A stretch of DNA of 64,000 bases from NCBI RefSeq assembly GCF_022870905.1, contig NZ_CP091510.1, forward strand, positions 2,314,220-2,378,219, written 5' to 3'. The notes under the pieces were generated by a model. That model saw nothing but the letters and a program-made list of their open reading frames with translations, made no database searches and had not been told where the DNA came from. The translations under genes were made by a program, and so were the position numbers. Below are positions 28,186 through 35,614 of the stretch, one piece after another (position 1 is the first letter of the stretch; every line of letters begins with the position of its first letter). The stretch comes from Neisseria arctica (GTDB lineage Bacteria; Pseudomonadota; Gammaproteobacteria; Burkholderiales; Neisseriaceae).

Positions 28186-28602
28186 TTAATCGGCGAATTG
28201 TTTCTTCATTTGCTCGCGGCGCTCTTGCGCTTCCACCGACAAAGTTGCGGTAGGACGTGCCAACAGGCGTTTCAAACCGATAGGTTCGCCCGTATCTTGG
28301 CAGAAGCCGTAATCGCCTTCATCGATCTTGCGGATAGAAGATTGTACTTTGGCCAGCAGCTTGCGCTCACGGTCGCGGGTACGGAGCTCCAGTGCGTATT
28401 CCTCTTCCTGGGTGGCGCGGTCGGCCGGATCGGGAGCAGATTCATGCTCTTGCAAATGGCCGGTAGTAGCATTGGCATTTTCAATCAGTTCGTCTTGCAG
28501 CTTGACCAGCAAATCCCTGAAAAAAGCCAAATGATCGGCATTCATGTAATCTTCTTCGGGGCCATCCCAATTGAGGATGTCTTGTTCTGTCAGCTTTGCC
28601 AT
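28186..28602 (-). CDS. dksA: RNA polymerase-binding transcription factor DksA, zinc-site deficient
   Basis: DksA enters the RNA polymerase secondary channel and, with ppGpp, tunes rRNA and amino-acid promoters. The 138-aa protein has the N-terminal helix, a coiled coil (about residues 35-110) with the tip acidic residues in APDPADRATQEEE, and the globular end. The usual four-cysteine zinc knuckle is reduced: GFCQDTGEPIG keeps one Cys, and RPTATLSVEAQERRE has Ser and Ala where E. coli has two Cys. It is therefore a zinc-independent type, like the Cys-poor DksA2 proteins. It is a single gene with its own terminator. Confidence 0.94.
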   Translation of the reverse strand: MAKLTEQDILNWDGPEEDYMNADHLAFFRDLLVKLQDELIENANATTGHLQEHESAPDPADRATQEEEYALELRTRDRERKLLAKVQSSIRKIDEGDYGFCQDTGEPIGLKRLLARPTATLSVEAQERREQMKKQFAD

Positions 28603-28804
28603 GGCGTTTCTTTCTCAACTATAAAGTTTTCAATAACTTCCGTTTAATAATTAAACGAAGCGGCTTATTATTGTTTTTTCAATACTTTTAACTACCAAAA
28701 AGCATCATAACATGATTTTCGCCGCAATCTACAATAGTATGCCGGCGTCGGCCGATTTTGTGGTATGAAATAGACAAACTGCCTGCCGGCAGTTTTTTAT
28801 ATAA

Positions 28805-29365
28805 TCACTGGTGCAATAACCACAAATTCAGACGGGTAGTTAAGCTGGGCAACACTTCGACCAGCCAAAACCACAACACCAATGCCAACAAGCTGCCGGA
28901 AAAATCCCAACGGCCGATTCTTAAAAAGACAAACGGGCGCAGCAAAGGTTCGAATATCCGGTGTAAAACGGGCAGCAAAGGCGAAAACGGTTGTCTAAAG
29001 CCGAGCAGCATTCGCAACAGCAAACCCAACAACAAAACGTATACGGCCGCCTTCACCAAATGCAGCACGGCAAAAAAGAGGTTGGCGGCCAACAAGCGCA
29101 TACCGAAGCCCTGCGGCTGAACCGAAAAAGTAATCACGGTAAAAGCCAGATAATAAAGCAGCAGGGCAGCCAAAATACACGCGCCGTCCCATTTGCCCAA
29201 CGGCGGGGCGGCACCACGCAATGGCCGCACCAGCCAATCGGTGGTTTTACAACAAAATTGCGCCAGCGGATGGGCAAAAGGCAACTTGGCCCATTGCAAC
29301 AAACAACGTGCCAAACAAATGATGGCGGCAACATCTGCCAATACCAGTAATTTATTTATCCACAT
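28805..29365 (-). CDS. yggT: YggT family integral membrane protein
   Basis: The 186-aa protein has about four membrane segments arranged as two YGGT repeats. The diagnostic RPLRGAAPPLGKWD and EPLLRPFVFLRIGRWDFSG blocks (P-hR...P-hG--D-S) occur once per repeat. YggT proteins lie next to proC/yggS in many Proteobacteria and have been linked to osmotic stress and membrane functions; their biochemical role is not settled. It follows proC by 24 nt, with an uptake sequence in the gap, in the conserved pilT-yggS-proC-yggT neighbourhood. Confidence 0.92.
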   Translation of the reverse strand: MWINKLLVLADVAAIICLARCLLQWAKLPFAHPLAQFCCKTTDWLVRPLRGAAPPLGKWDGACILAALLLYYLAFTVITFSVQPQGFGMRLLAANLFFAVLHLVKAAVYVLLLGLLLRMLLGFRQPFSPLLPVLHRIFEPLLRPFVFLRIGRWDFSGSLLALVLWFWLVEVLPSLTTRLNLWLLHQ

Positions 29366-29389
29366 GGTTTCAGACGGCCTTTATTTACA

Positions 29390-30193
29390 CTAAAGATTAT
29401 TTTGCTCAAATTGGGCGGCGATTTCCCGAGAGCGCGCAACACAAGCTGCCACGCCCGCCTGTATCGCTTCGGCTACGCCGTGTTTGCCGAATGTTTCGAG
29501 CGCGGCAAAAGTCGTGCCGCCTTTGGAAGTAACGTTTTGCCGCAATACCGAAAATTCTTCTCCGCTTGCTTCGGCCAAGGCCACGGCTCCTTTGAACGTA
29601 GCCAAACTGAGCATACGCGCCTGTTCGTTATCAAAACCCTGCTCCAGCGCGGCCTGCTGCAAAGCTTCCAGCAAATAAAAAACATAAGCGGGACCGCTGC
29701 CGCTGATGCCGGTAATGCTGTGCATCTGTTCTTCGCTATCGAGCCAAAGCACTTCGCCGGTGGCCGCCATAATCGTTTCGGCGGTACGCTTGTCGGTATG
29801 GCTCACACCGTCTGCCGCAAACATGCCCGATACACCCAGGCCGATACTGCCAGGAGTGTTGGGCATAATGCGGATCAGGCGTTTGGCACCACCAAGATAG
29901 CTGCTCAAAGTATTCAGACTCAAGCCTGCCGCTACCGAAAGTACCAATGCGCCGTTGGTTTGCAACCCCGCACAGGCCGCCTGCATATCCTGCGGTTTGA
30001 CCGCTAATACCAAAACATCTTCGGCTTGCAACGGCGGTAAAACAGCGGATACGCCAACTCCGTAACGCTCTTGCAAGCGCAAGCGTTTTTCCTCACCCCT
30101 GTTGGCAACATGAATAGGGGTATCACTGTGTTTTACCAATCCCGAAATAATGGCCTCGGCCATATTACCGCCGCCCAAAAAGTAAATCGTCAT
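29390..30193 (-). CDS. proC: pyrroline-5-carboxylate reductase
   Basis: ProC reduces 1-pyrroline-5-carboxylate to proline with NAD(P)H. From ATG 30193 (GGGAG eight bases upstream) the protein is 267 aa. The Rossmann motif FLGGGNMAEAIISGL is at the N-terminus. LIRIMPNTPGSIGLGVSG and SGSGPAYVFYLLEAL are the substrate and dimer signatures, followed by VTSKGGTTFAALE. The frame extends to 30319 but without a ribosome site and across an uptake-sequence hairpin. Confidence 0.96.
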   Translation of the reverse strand: MTIYFLGGGNMAEAIISGLVKHSDTPIHVANRGEEKRLRLQERYGVGVSAVLPPLQAEDVLVLAVKPQDMQAACAGLQTNGALVLSVAAGLSLNTLSSYLGGAKRLIRIMPNTPGSIGLGVSGMFAADGVSHTDKRTAETIMAATGEVLWLDSEEQMHSITGISGSGPAYVFYLLEALQQAALEQGFDNEQARMLSLATFKGAVALAEASGEEFSVLRQNVTSKGGTTFAALETFGKHGVAEAIQAGVAACVARSREIAAQFEQNNL

Positions 30194-30230
30194 AATGTTT
30201 GCTCCCGCTTGATGATTTGAGATGGCAAAA

Positions 30231-30264
30231 GGCCGTCTGAAACTATTTAGCTCTTTCAGACGGC
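30231..30264 (-). terminator. DUS inverted pair overlapping the yggS stop
   Basis: GGCCGTCTGAAA and TTTCAGACGGC are inverted across about 11 nt. The hairpin reaches into the last codons of yggS on the minus strand, between yggS and proC. It may act as an attenuator inside this operon. Confidence 0.55.
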
Positions 30265-30951
30265 ATAGTCGCGCTTGCCGAAAATCGCACTGCCGATACG
30301 CACATGCGTTGCGCCGCACTCAACCGCCAACGCCATATCTGCCGACATCCCCATCGACAATACGTCTGCCGCAATGCCCGCGGCCTGCAAATCGGCCAGC
30401 AGTTGCCGCATGGTTTCGAACTGGCGGCGCAAGGCATCTTCTCCGGCATCGGCTTCTGCCACGCACATCAAACCGCGCACCTGCAACTTGGGCAATTTAG
30501 CCACTTCGCAAGCCAAGGCAACGGCCTCGTCAGGAGGTACGCCGTGCTTGTTGGCTTCGGCGGCAATGTTCACTTCGATACACACTTGCAACGGCGGCAT
30601 GGTATCGGGGCGTTGGCTGCTTAAGCGTTGGGCGGTTTTCAGGCGGTCAATGGTATGAACCCAGTGCGCCGATTCGGCAACAAGGCGGGTTTTATTCGAC
30701 TGAACCTGCCCGATAATATGCCAAACGATTTCTCTGCAATCGGCCAACTCTTTTGCTTTGGCCGACCACTCCTGAATATAGTTTTCACCGAAATCACGCT
30801 GTCCCTCGGCATACAACGCGCGGATATCGGCGGCTGGAAACGTTTTGCCCACCGCCACCAAATGCACGCTCCGCGGCTCTCTTGCCGCCGCCTGCACGGC
30901 ATCCGCAATTTTTGCACATACCTCGTGATAATTCTGTTGTAAATTATTCAT
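30256..30951 (-). CDS. yggS: YggS-family pyridoxal-phosphate homeostasis protein
   Basis: The 231-aa protein is a single-domain alanine-racemase-fold PLP carrier that keeps vitamin B6 and amino-acid pools balanced. Visible blocks are LVAVGKTFPAADIRALY (the PLP lysine), FGENYIQEW, WHIIGQVQSNK, VCIEVNIAAEANKHG and the phosphate-binding LSMGMSADMALAVECGATHVR. It is the first gene of the yggS-proC-yggT run and is divergent from pilT, the arrangement found in Pseudomonas. Confidence 0.95.
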   Translation of the reverse strand: MNNLQQNYHEVCAKIADAVQAAAREPRSVHLVAVGKTFPAADIRALYAEGQRDFGENYIQEWSAKAKELADCREIVWHIIGQVQSNKTRLVAESAHWVHTIDRLKTAQRLSSQRPDTMPPLQVCIEVNIAAEANKHGVPPDEAVALACEVAKLPKLQVRGLMCVAEADAGEDALRRQFETMRQLLADLQAAGIAADVLSMGMSADMALAVECGATHVRIGSAIFGKRDYAV

Positions 30952-30969
30952 GCTTTACCCGACGATGCA

Positions 30970-31027
30970 GGCCGTCTGAAAAATAATTAACATAAATAAC
31001 GGTATCAACATGGTTTCAGACGGCATG
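30970..31027. repeat. DUS inverted pair in the yggS/pilT divergent promoter region
   Basis: GCCGTCTGAAAAA near 30970 and TTTCAGACGGCAT ending at 31027 are inverted uptake sequences (one AG type, one AT type) separated by about 33 nt. They lie in the shared upstream region of yggS and pilT, an unusual place for a pair that normally follows genes. TTTAAAATACACG about 50 nt before pilT could hold its -10. Confidence 0.55.
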
Positions 31028-31086
31028 CTGGTTTAAAATACACGCCATTCAGATAAAAATTGTAACGCAAAATACAAAGGCACATT

Positions 31087-32124
31087 ATGCAAATTACAGA
31101 CTTACTCGCTTTCGGCGTAAAAAACAAAGCTTCCGACTTACACCTCAGCGCGGGGCTGCCGCCGATGATCCGCGTACATGGCGACATACGCCGCATCAAC
31201 CTGCCGGAAATGACCAGCGACGAAGTCGGCCAAATGATTACCTCGGTGATGAACGACCATCAACGCAAACTTTACCAACAAGATTTTGAAACCGACTTTT
31301 CATTCGAACTACCCAACGTATCCCGTTTCCGTGTTAACGCATTCATGACCAAACGCGGCCCGGCCGCCGTATTCCGTACCGTACCGAGCGCCGTACCTAC
31401 ATTAGAAGAGCTAAAAGCCCCGCGTATTTTCCAAAATATCGCCGAACAACCTCGCGGCTTGGTATTGGTAACAGGCCCCACCGGTTCGGGTAAATCCACC
31501 ACGCTGGCGGCCATGATCAACTATATCAACGATACCCAGCCCAGCCACATCCTCACCATCGAAGACCCGATCGAGTTTGTACACCAAAGCAAAAAAGCCC
31601 TGATCAACCAACGCGAACTTCACGAACACACCCACAGCTTCGCCAACGCCCTGCGTTCCGCCCTGCGTGAAGACCCCGACGTTATCCTGATCGGTGAGAT
31701 GCGTGATCCCGAAACCATCAGCTTGGCCTTGACCGCCGCCGAAACCGGCCACTTGGTATTCGGCACCCTGCACACCACCGGCGCGGCCAAAACAGTCGAC
31801 CGTATCGTCGACGTTTTCCCTGCCGGCGAAAAAGACATGGTTCGCTCGATGCTTTCCGAGAGCTTGCGCGCCGTTATATCGCAAACCCTGCTTAAAACAC
31901 GCAACGGCGACAGCCGCGTAGCCGCCCACGAGATTCTGATCTCCACCCCGGCCGTACGCAACCTGATTCGCGAAAACAAAATCGCCCAAATCGGTTCGGT
32001 ATTGCAAACCGGCCAGGCTCACGGCATGCAAACGCTCGACCAAGCATTGCAGGCTCTGGTACGCCAAGGCATCATCAGCCCCGAAACCGCCCGCAGCAAA
32101 GCGCAAAACTCAGAGATGCTCTAA
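31087..32124 (+). CDS. pilT: type IV pilus retraction ATPase PilT
   Basis: PilT disassembles the pilus fibre at the inner membrane and powers twitching motility and DNA uptake. The 345-aa GspE-family hexameric ATPase has Walker A TGPTGSGKSTTLA, the Asp box TIEDPIEFVH, Walker B DVILIGEMRDPET, the His box ETGHLVFGTLHT, and the retraction-specific C-terminal VRNLIREN segment (AIRNLIRE motif). It lies 22 nt upstream of pilU on the same strand. Together with the dense uptake sequences it indicates a naturally competent host. Confidence 0.97.
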   Translation: MQITDLLAFGVKNKASDLHLSAGLPPMIRVHGDIRRINLPEMTSDEVGQMITSVMNDHQRKLYQQDFETDFSFELPNVSRFRVNAFMTKRGPAAVFRTVPSAVPTLEELKAPRIFQNIAEQPRGLVLVTGPTGSGKSTTLAAMINYINDTQPSHILTIEDPIEFVHQSKKALINQRELHEHTHSFANALRSALREDPDVILIGEMRDPETISLALTAAETGHLVFGTLHTTGAAKTVDRIVDVFPAGEKDMVRSMLSESLRAVISQTLLKTRNGDSRVAAHEILISTPAVRNLIRENKIAQIGSVLQTGQAHGMQTLDQALQALVRQGIISPETARSKAQNSEML

Positions 32125-32146
32125 CAATTCAATAAGGACAAAAAAA

Positions 32147-33376
32147 ATGAGCAATGCACAACAATTAAACGACTTACTAAGCGAAATGGTGGCTGCCTAT
32201 TCGGAAAAACAGCGTCCGCCGCATATCCCCACCCCGGCAGAAATCGGCGTACAACTTCACCCCCTGTTGGCGCGCATGTGCCAAGAAGCAGAAGCACAAG
32301 GCGCATCCGATATTTTCATCAGCTCAGGTTTCCCGCCCTCTTTAAAAGTAGACGGCGTACTCACCCCCATGCCGCACAAAGCGCTTACCTCCGAAGAAAC
32401 CGCCCTGATTGCCGAATCCACCATGAACGACGACCAGCTCGAAACGTTCAACCGCGAATCAGACCTCAACTATTCCGTACAATCCAGCAGCAACACCCGC
32501 TACCGTGTGAACGCCTACCGCGAACAAGGGCGCGTCGGCCTGGTATTGCGCCGCATCAACCAAGAAATTCCCGAAATGAGCGTATTGGGGCTGCCCGAAG
32601 TGTTGCAAACCCTCGCCCTCAAACCACGGGGCCTGCTGATTTTGGCCGGCCCCACCGGCTCGGGTAAATCCACCACCATGGCTTCGATGCTAAACTACCG
32701 TAACCACAAACTGCCCGGCCATATCGTTACCATTGAAGATCCCATCGAATACCTCTACAAACCGCGCCGCTGCATCATCACCCAACGCGAAATCGGTATT
32801 GATACCCCCGATTGGAAAACCGCCGTACAAAACGCCATGCGCCAAGCTCCCGACGTAGTCTGTATCGGTGAGGTACGCAGCGAAAGCAGTATGGAATACG
32901 CCCTGCAACTGGCACAAACCGGCCACCTGTGCATCTGCACCCTGCACGCCAGCACCGCCTACCAAGCCATCGAGCGCGTAATCAACTTCTATCAGGAAGA
33001 CCGCCGCCAACAAGTATTGATGGATTTGGCGCTCAACCTGGTCGGCATCATCGGCCAACGCCTTGCCGTGAAAAAAGGCCGTACAGGGCGCACCGCCGTA
33101 ATCGACCTGCTGATCAACAGCCCCTCCGTACAAGATTTGATTTTCAAAGGCGAGCTGTTGGAAATCAAAGATGTGATGACCAACTCGATAGACGAAGGCA
33201 TGCAAACCTTCGACCAACACTTGTTCAATCTCTATACTTCAGGCCAAATCGAATACGACGAAGCATTGCGCCAAGCCGATTCCGCCAACGACTTGCGCCT
33301 GCGTATCCAATTACACGAAGAGGGCGGCCAGCCCGAGCGGCTGTTTGACCGTATCAGCGACTTGAACCTGATGTAA
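32147..33376 (+). CDS. pilU: PilT-dependent pilus retraction ATPase PilU
   Basis: PilU is the PilT paralogue that adds retraction force and modulates pilus number. The 409-aa protein carries Walker A AGPTGSGKSTTMASM, TIEDPIEYLYKPRR, Walker B DVVCIGEVRSESS and TGHLCICTLHAS. It ends ERLFDRISDLNLM, a C-terminus typical of neisserial PilU as I recall it. It is cotranscribed with pilT and ended by an inverted AT-type uptake pair. Confidence 0.96.
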   Translation: MSNAQQLNDLLSEMVAAYSEKQRPPHIPTPAEIGVQLHPLLARMCQEAEAQGASDIFISSGFPPSLKVDGVLTPMPHKALTSEETALIAESTMNDDQLETFNRESDLNYSVQSSSNTRYRVNAYREQGRVGLVLRRINQEIPEMSVLGLPEVLQTLALKPRGLLILAGPTGSGKSTTMASMLNYRNHKLPGHIVTIEDPIEYLYKPRRCIITQREIGIDTPDWKTAVQNAMRQAPDVVCIGEVRSESSMEYALQLAQTGHLCICTLHASTAYQAIERVINFYQEDRRQQVLMDLALNLVGIIGQRLAVKKGRTGRTAVIDLLINSPSVQDLIFKGELLEIKDVMTNSIDEGMQTFDQHLFNLYTSGQIEYDEALRQADSANDLRLRIQLHEEGGQPERLFDRISDLNLM

Positions 33377-33743
33377 GCAAGGTTGCGCCGCAATATGTGC
33401 GGTATCCGTTATGATTAAATGCCGTCTGAAAAATTTTTCAGACGGCATTTGAAATAAACGGCTCAAACAAACGAAAAAACGCAAACTCTGCACCGGTTTT
33501 ATAGTTAGTCGTTCTACAACCAACCTTTTGAATCCCTACAATACGGTAAACCCATATCGCCAACCCCAAGTACACATCCCAACCACAGCAGATCAGCGAT
33601 AAATAAAACTTCCGCATAATCAATATACTGCACACGATAGCGTGATAAAATCCGCATAAGGGCAGTCTGCCCGGCCTCCGAACACAGACATTAGCGAATT
33701 TACCCGCTCCAAACCTTTGGTTATATGCTTTGCGAAAGAGGCT
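33377..33743. other. intergenic region and putative leader of CRISPR array 2
   Basis: About 370 bp between pilU and the first repeat of array 2. The first 70 nt hold the pilU terminator. The remainder should contain the leader of the array. The last 18 nt before the first repeat resemble the last 18 nt before array 1 (12 identical by eye), both ending AGGCT. A 65-codon minus-strand frame at 33438-33635 has no recognisable family and was not accepted as a gene. Confidence 0.5.
33419..33448 (+). terminator. inverted AT-type DUS terminator after pilU
   Basis: ATGCCGTCTGAA and its inverted copy form a perfect stem 42 nt downstream of the pilU stop. Confidence 0.75.
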
Positions 33744-34064
33744 TCAGCTACCTTCAGGTAGCTGTGTGTTGAAACCGATTAACACTTCAGTAATGCAAGG
33801 TGATCTGTATCAGCTACCTTCAGGTAGCTGTGTGTTGAAACCTCGGACCTCCGCGTGAAGATACAAGAGTAATGCTCAGCTACCTTCAGGTAGCTGTGTG
33901 TTGAAACGGTTACGCCCGGCTGATTCAGACAGCTGCTGATGTCAGCTACCTTCAGGTAGCTGTGTGTTGAAACATCACAGTATTTGGCTACTTGATATAA
34001 CGCCCATTTCAGCTACCTTCAGGTAGCTGTGTGTTGAAACTGCATATGGTTTGTAAAAAAGTTT

Positions 34065-34777
34065 GGGGCTGTATTAGATTGGCAGTTATGTTACCCTTTA
34101 AAAATGAAGATAACATACTGTAAACTATCTAAAAAAGTACAAAAAAAGTTGCTTGAATTTTTTGTACTTGAGGTAACCGCCCGTTCTGCTGCCAATTTAT
34201 TGGATATTAACCCCAATTCAGCAGCTCTGTTTTACCGTAAAATTCGCCAAGTCATTGCCTATCATTTAGAGCTTCAAGCTGATGAAATCTTTGATGGTTC
34301 AATCGAGCTTGATGAGAGTTATTTTGGTGGACAACGAAAAGGCAAACGCGGTCGCGGAGCGGCTGGGAAAGTAGCGGTATTTGGTATTTTGAAACGTCAA
34401 GGCAAGGTTTATACTGTTGTCGTTAAAAATACCAAACAAGATACTTTACTACCTGTTATTAAACGAAAAATAATGCCTGATAGCATTGTTTATACGGACT
34501 ATTACAAAAGCTATGATGTGCTAGATGTGAGTGAATTTACGCATCACAGAATCAATCATTCAGAGCTTTTTGTCGACCGTCAAAACCATATCAACGGTAT
34601 TGAAAACTTCTGGAATCAGGCAAAGCGCGTTCTACGAAAGTACAATGGAATTGACCGAAAATCTTTCCCTTTATTCTTGAAAGAATGCGAATTTCGTTTT
34701 AACTTTGGTACACCAAAAGAGCAACTTAAAATCTTGCGAATTTGGTGTGATATTTAAGGCTAATCTAATACAGCCCC
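34065..34777 (+). mobile_element. IS1016-like insertion sequence (IS1595 family) inside a CRISPR spacer
   Basis: The 713-bp element is bounded by perfect 16-bp terminal inverted repeats GGGGCTGTATTAGATT (34065-34080) and AATCTAATACAGCCCC (34762-34777). Both flanks read AAAAGTTT (34057-34064 and 34778-34785), an 8-bp target duplication as expected for this family. Removing the element and one duplicate leaves a 34-nt spacer, equal to its neighbours. The perfect ends and intact transposase indicate a recent insertion. Confidence 0.95.
34104..34757 (+). CDS. IS1016-like transposase
   Basis: The 217-aa DDE-type transposase fills the element between its inverted repeats. The catalytic blocks of the IS1595/IS1016 group are present: the first Asp in IELDESYFGGQRKGKRGRG, the second in IVYTDYYKSYDV, and the distal HINGIENFWNQAKRVLRKYN segment. 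An N-terminal helix-turn-helix-like region (TARSAANLLDINPNSAALF) should bind the ends. The frame is uninterrupted, so the element could be mobile. Confidence 0.95.
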   Translation: MKITYCKLSKKVQKKLLEFFVLEVTARSAANLLDINPNSAALFYRKIRQVIAYHLELQADEIFDGSIELDESYFGGQRKGKRGRGAAGKVAVFGILKRQGKVYTVVVKNTKQDTLLPVIKRKIMPDSIVYTDYYKSYDVLDVSEFTHHRINHSELFVDRQNHINGIENFWNQAKRVLRKYNGIDRKSFPLFLKECEFRFNFGTPKEQLKILRIWCDI

Positions 34778-35567
34778 AAAAGTTTTGTTGCAACGTCAGC
34801 TACCTTCAGGTAGCTGTGTGTTGAAACAAATATGGTGCAGCCGTTGTCGTAACTACCGCCCTTCAGCTACCTTCAGGTAGCTGTGTGTTGAAACATAACC
34901 GCTAAATAATCGCAATCGGGAAAAGTCGGCTCAGCTACCTTCAGGTAGCTGTGTGTTGAAACTTGCGAGTGAACAGTTACCACGAGATACAGGCGGCTCA
35001 GCTACCTTCAGGTAGCTGTGTGTTGAAACAAATAATAATTGCCTGTTGATTCGCAACAGGCATTCAGCTACCTTCAGGTAGCTGTGTGTTGAAACGGTTA
35101 AGCTTGAGCGGGGTGGTGTGGCAACGGACTCAGCTACCTTCAGGTAGCTGTGTGTTGAAACCTAAAGGGGCAGATGGAGCAGCCGGTGCTGCTGGATCAG
35201 CTACCTTCAGGTAGCTGTGTGTTGAAACAACATAGCCAAAATCTGCTCAGCGGTCTTTTCAGTCAGCTACCTTCAGGTAGCTGTGTGTTGAAACGGCAAA
35301 CAGACGGAAGACGTAGGCAACAGGTGCTTCAGCTACCTTCAGGTAGCTGTGTGTTGAAACCAAAGCCGGTTAAAGATATGGGAGAGTAACATGGAATCAG
35401 CTACCTTCAGGTAGCTGTGTGTTGAAACTTTTTTGCCGTTAATCAGGCTGCCGAAAAACTCGTATCAGCTACCTTCAGGTAGCTGTGTGTTGAAACCAAT
35501 TTTCAATGTAGGGGTGTTACCCGGGTCGCCTTTCAGCTACCTTCAGGTAGCTGTGTGTTGAAATTTT

Positions 35568-35596
35568 GGCCGTCTGAAAATATTTTTCAGACGGCC
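35568..35596. terminator. inverted DUS pair between CRISPR array 2 and the MFS gene
   Basis: A GGCCGTCTGAA inverted pair starts 4 nt after the last repeat. It can end the array transcript on the plus strand and the MFS gene on the minus strand. Confidence 0.75.
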
Positions 35597-35614
35597 TTAT
35601 TTTACTGCGTAAAA

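Larger units (their letters stand above)
33744..35564 (+). CRISPR. type I-C CRISPR array 2 (17 repeats, 16 spacers), no adjacent cas genes
   Basis: Seventeen 32-nt repeats, the first at 33744 and the last at 35533, are separated by 34-36-nt spacers. The repeat reads TCAGCTACC-TTCA-GGTAGCTG then TGTGTTGAAAC. It differs from array 1 only by a C-G to T-A swap in the stem and one loop base. The last repeat ends AAAT instead of AAAC, marking the trailer end, so the leader is on the left and transcription is rightward. Spacer 5 is interrupted by an IS element. Without the insertion it would be 34 nt. No cas gene is adjacent, so the I-C proteins at 12,604-24,963 must act in trans. Confidence 0.97.

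Noticed and set aside
33438..33635. 65-codon minus-strand frame after pilU
   Set aside because: Overlaps the pilU terminator; no family recognised, no ribosome site.
35174..35389. Open frame running through CRISPR array 2 with repeated LPSGSCVLK
   Set aside because: The repeat peptide is only the translation of the 32-nt CRISPR repeats; not a protein gene.
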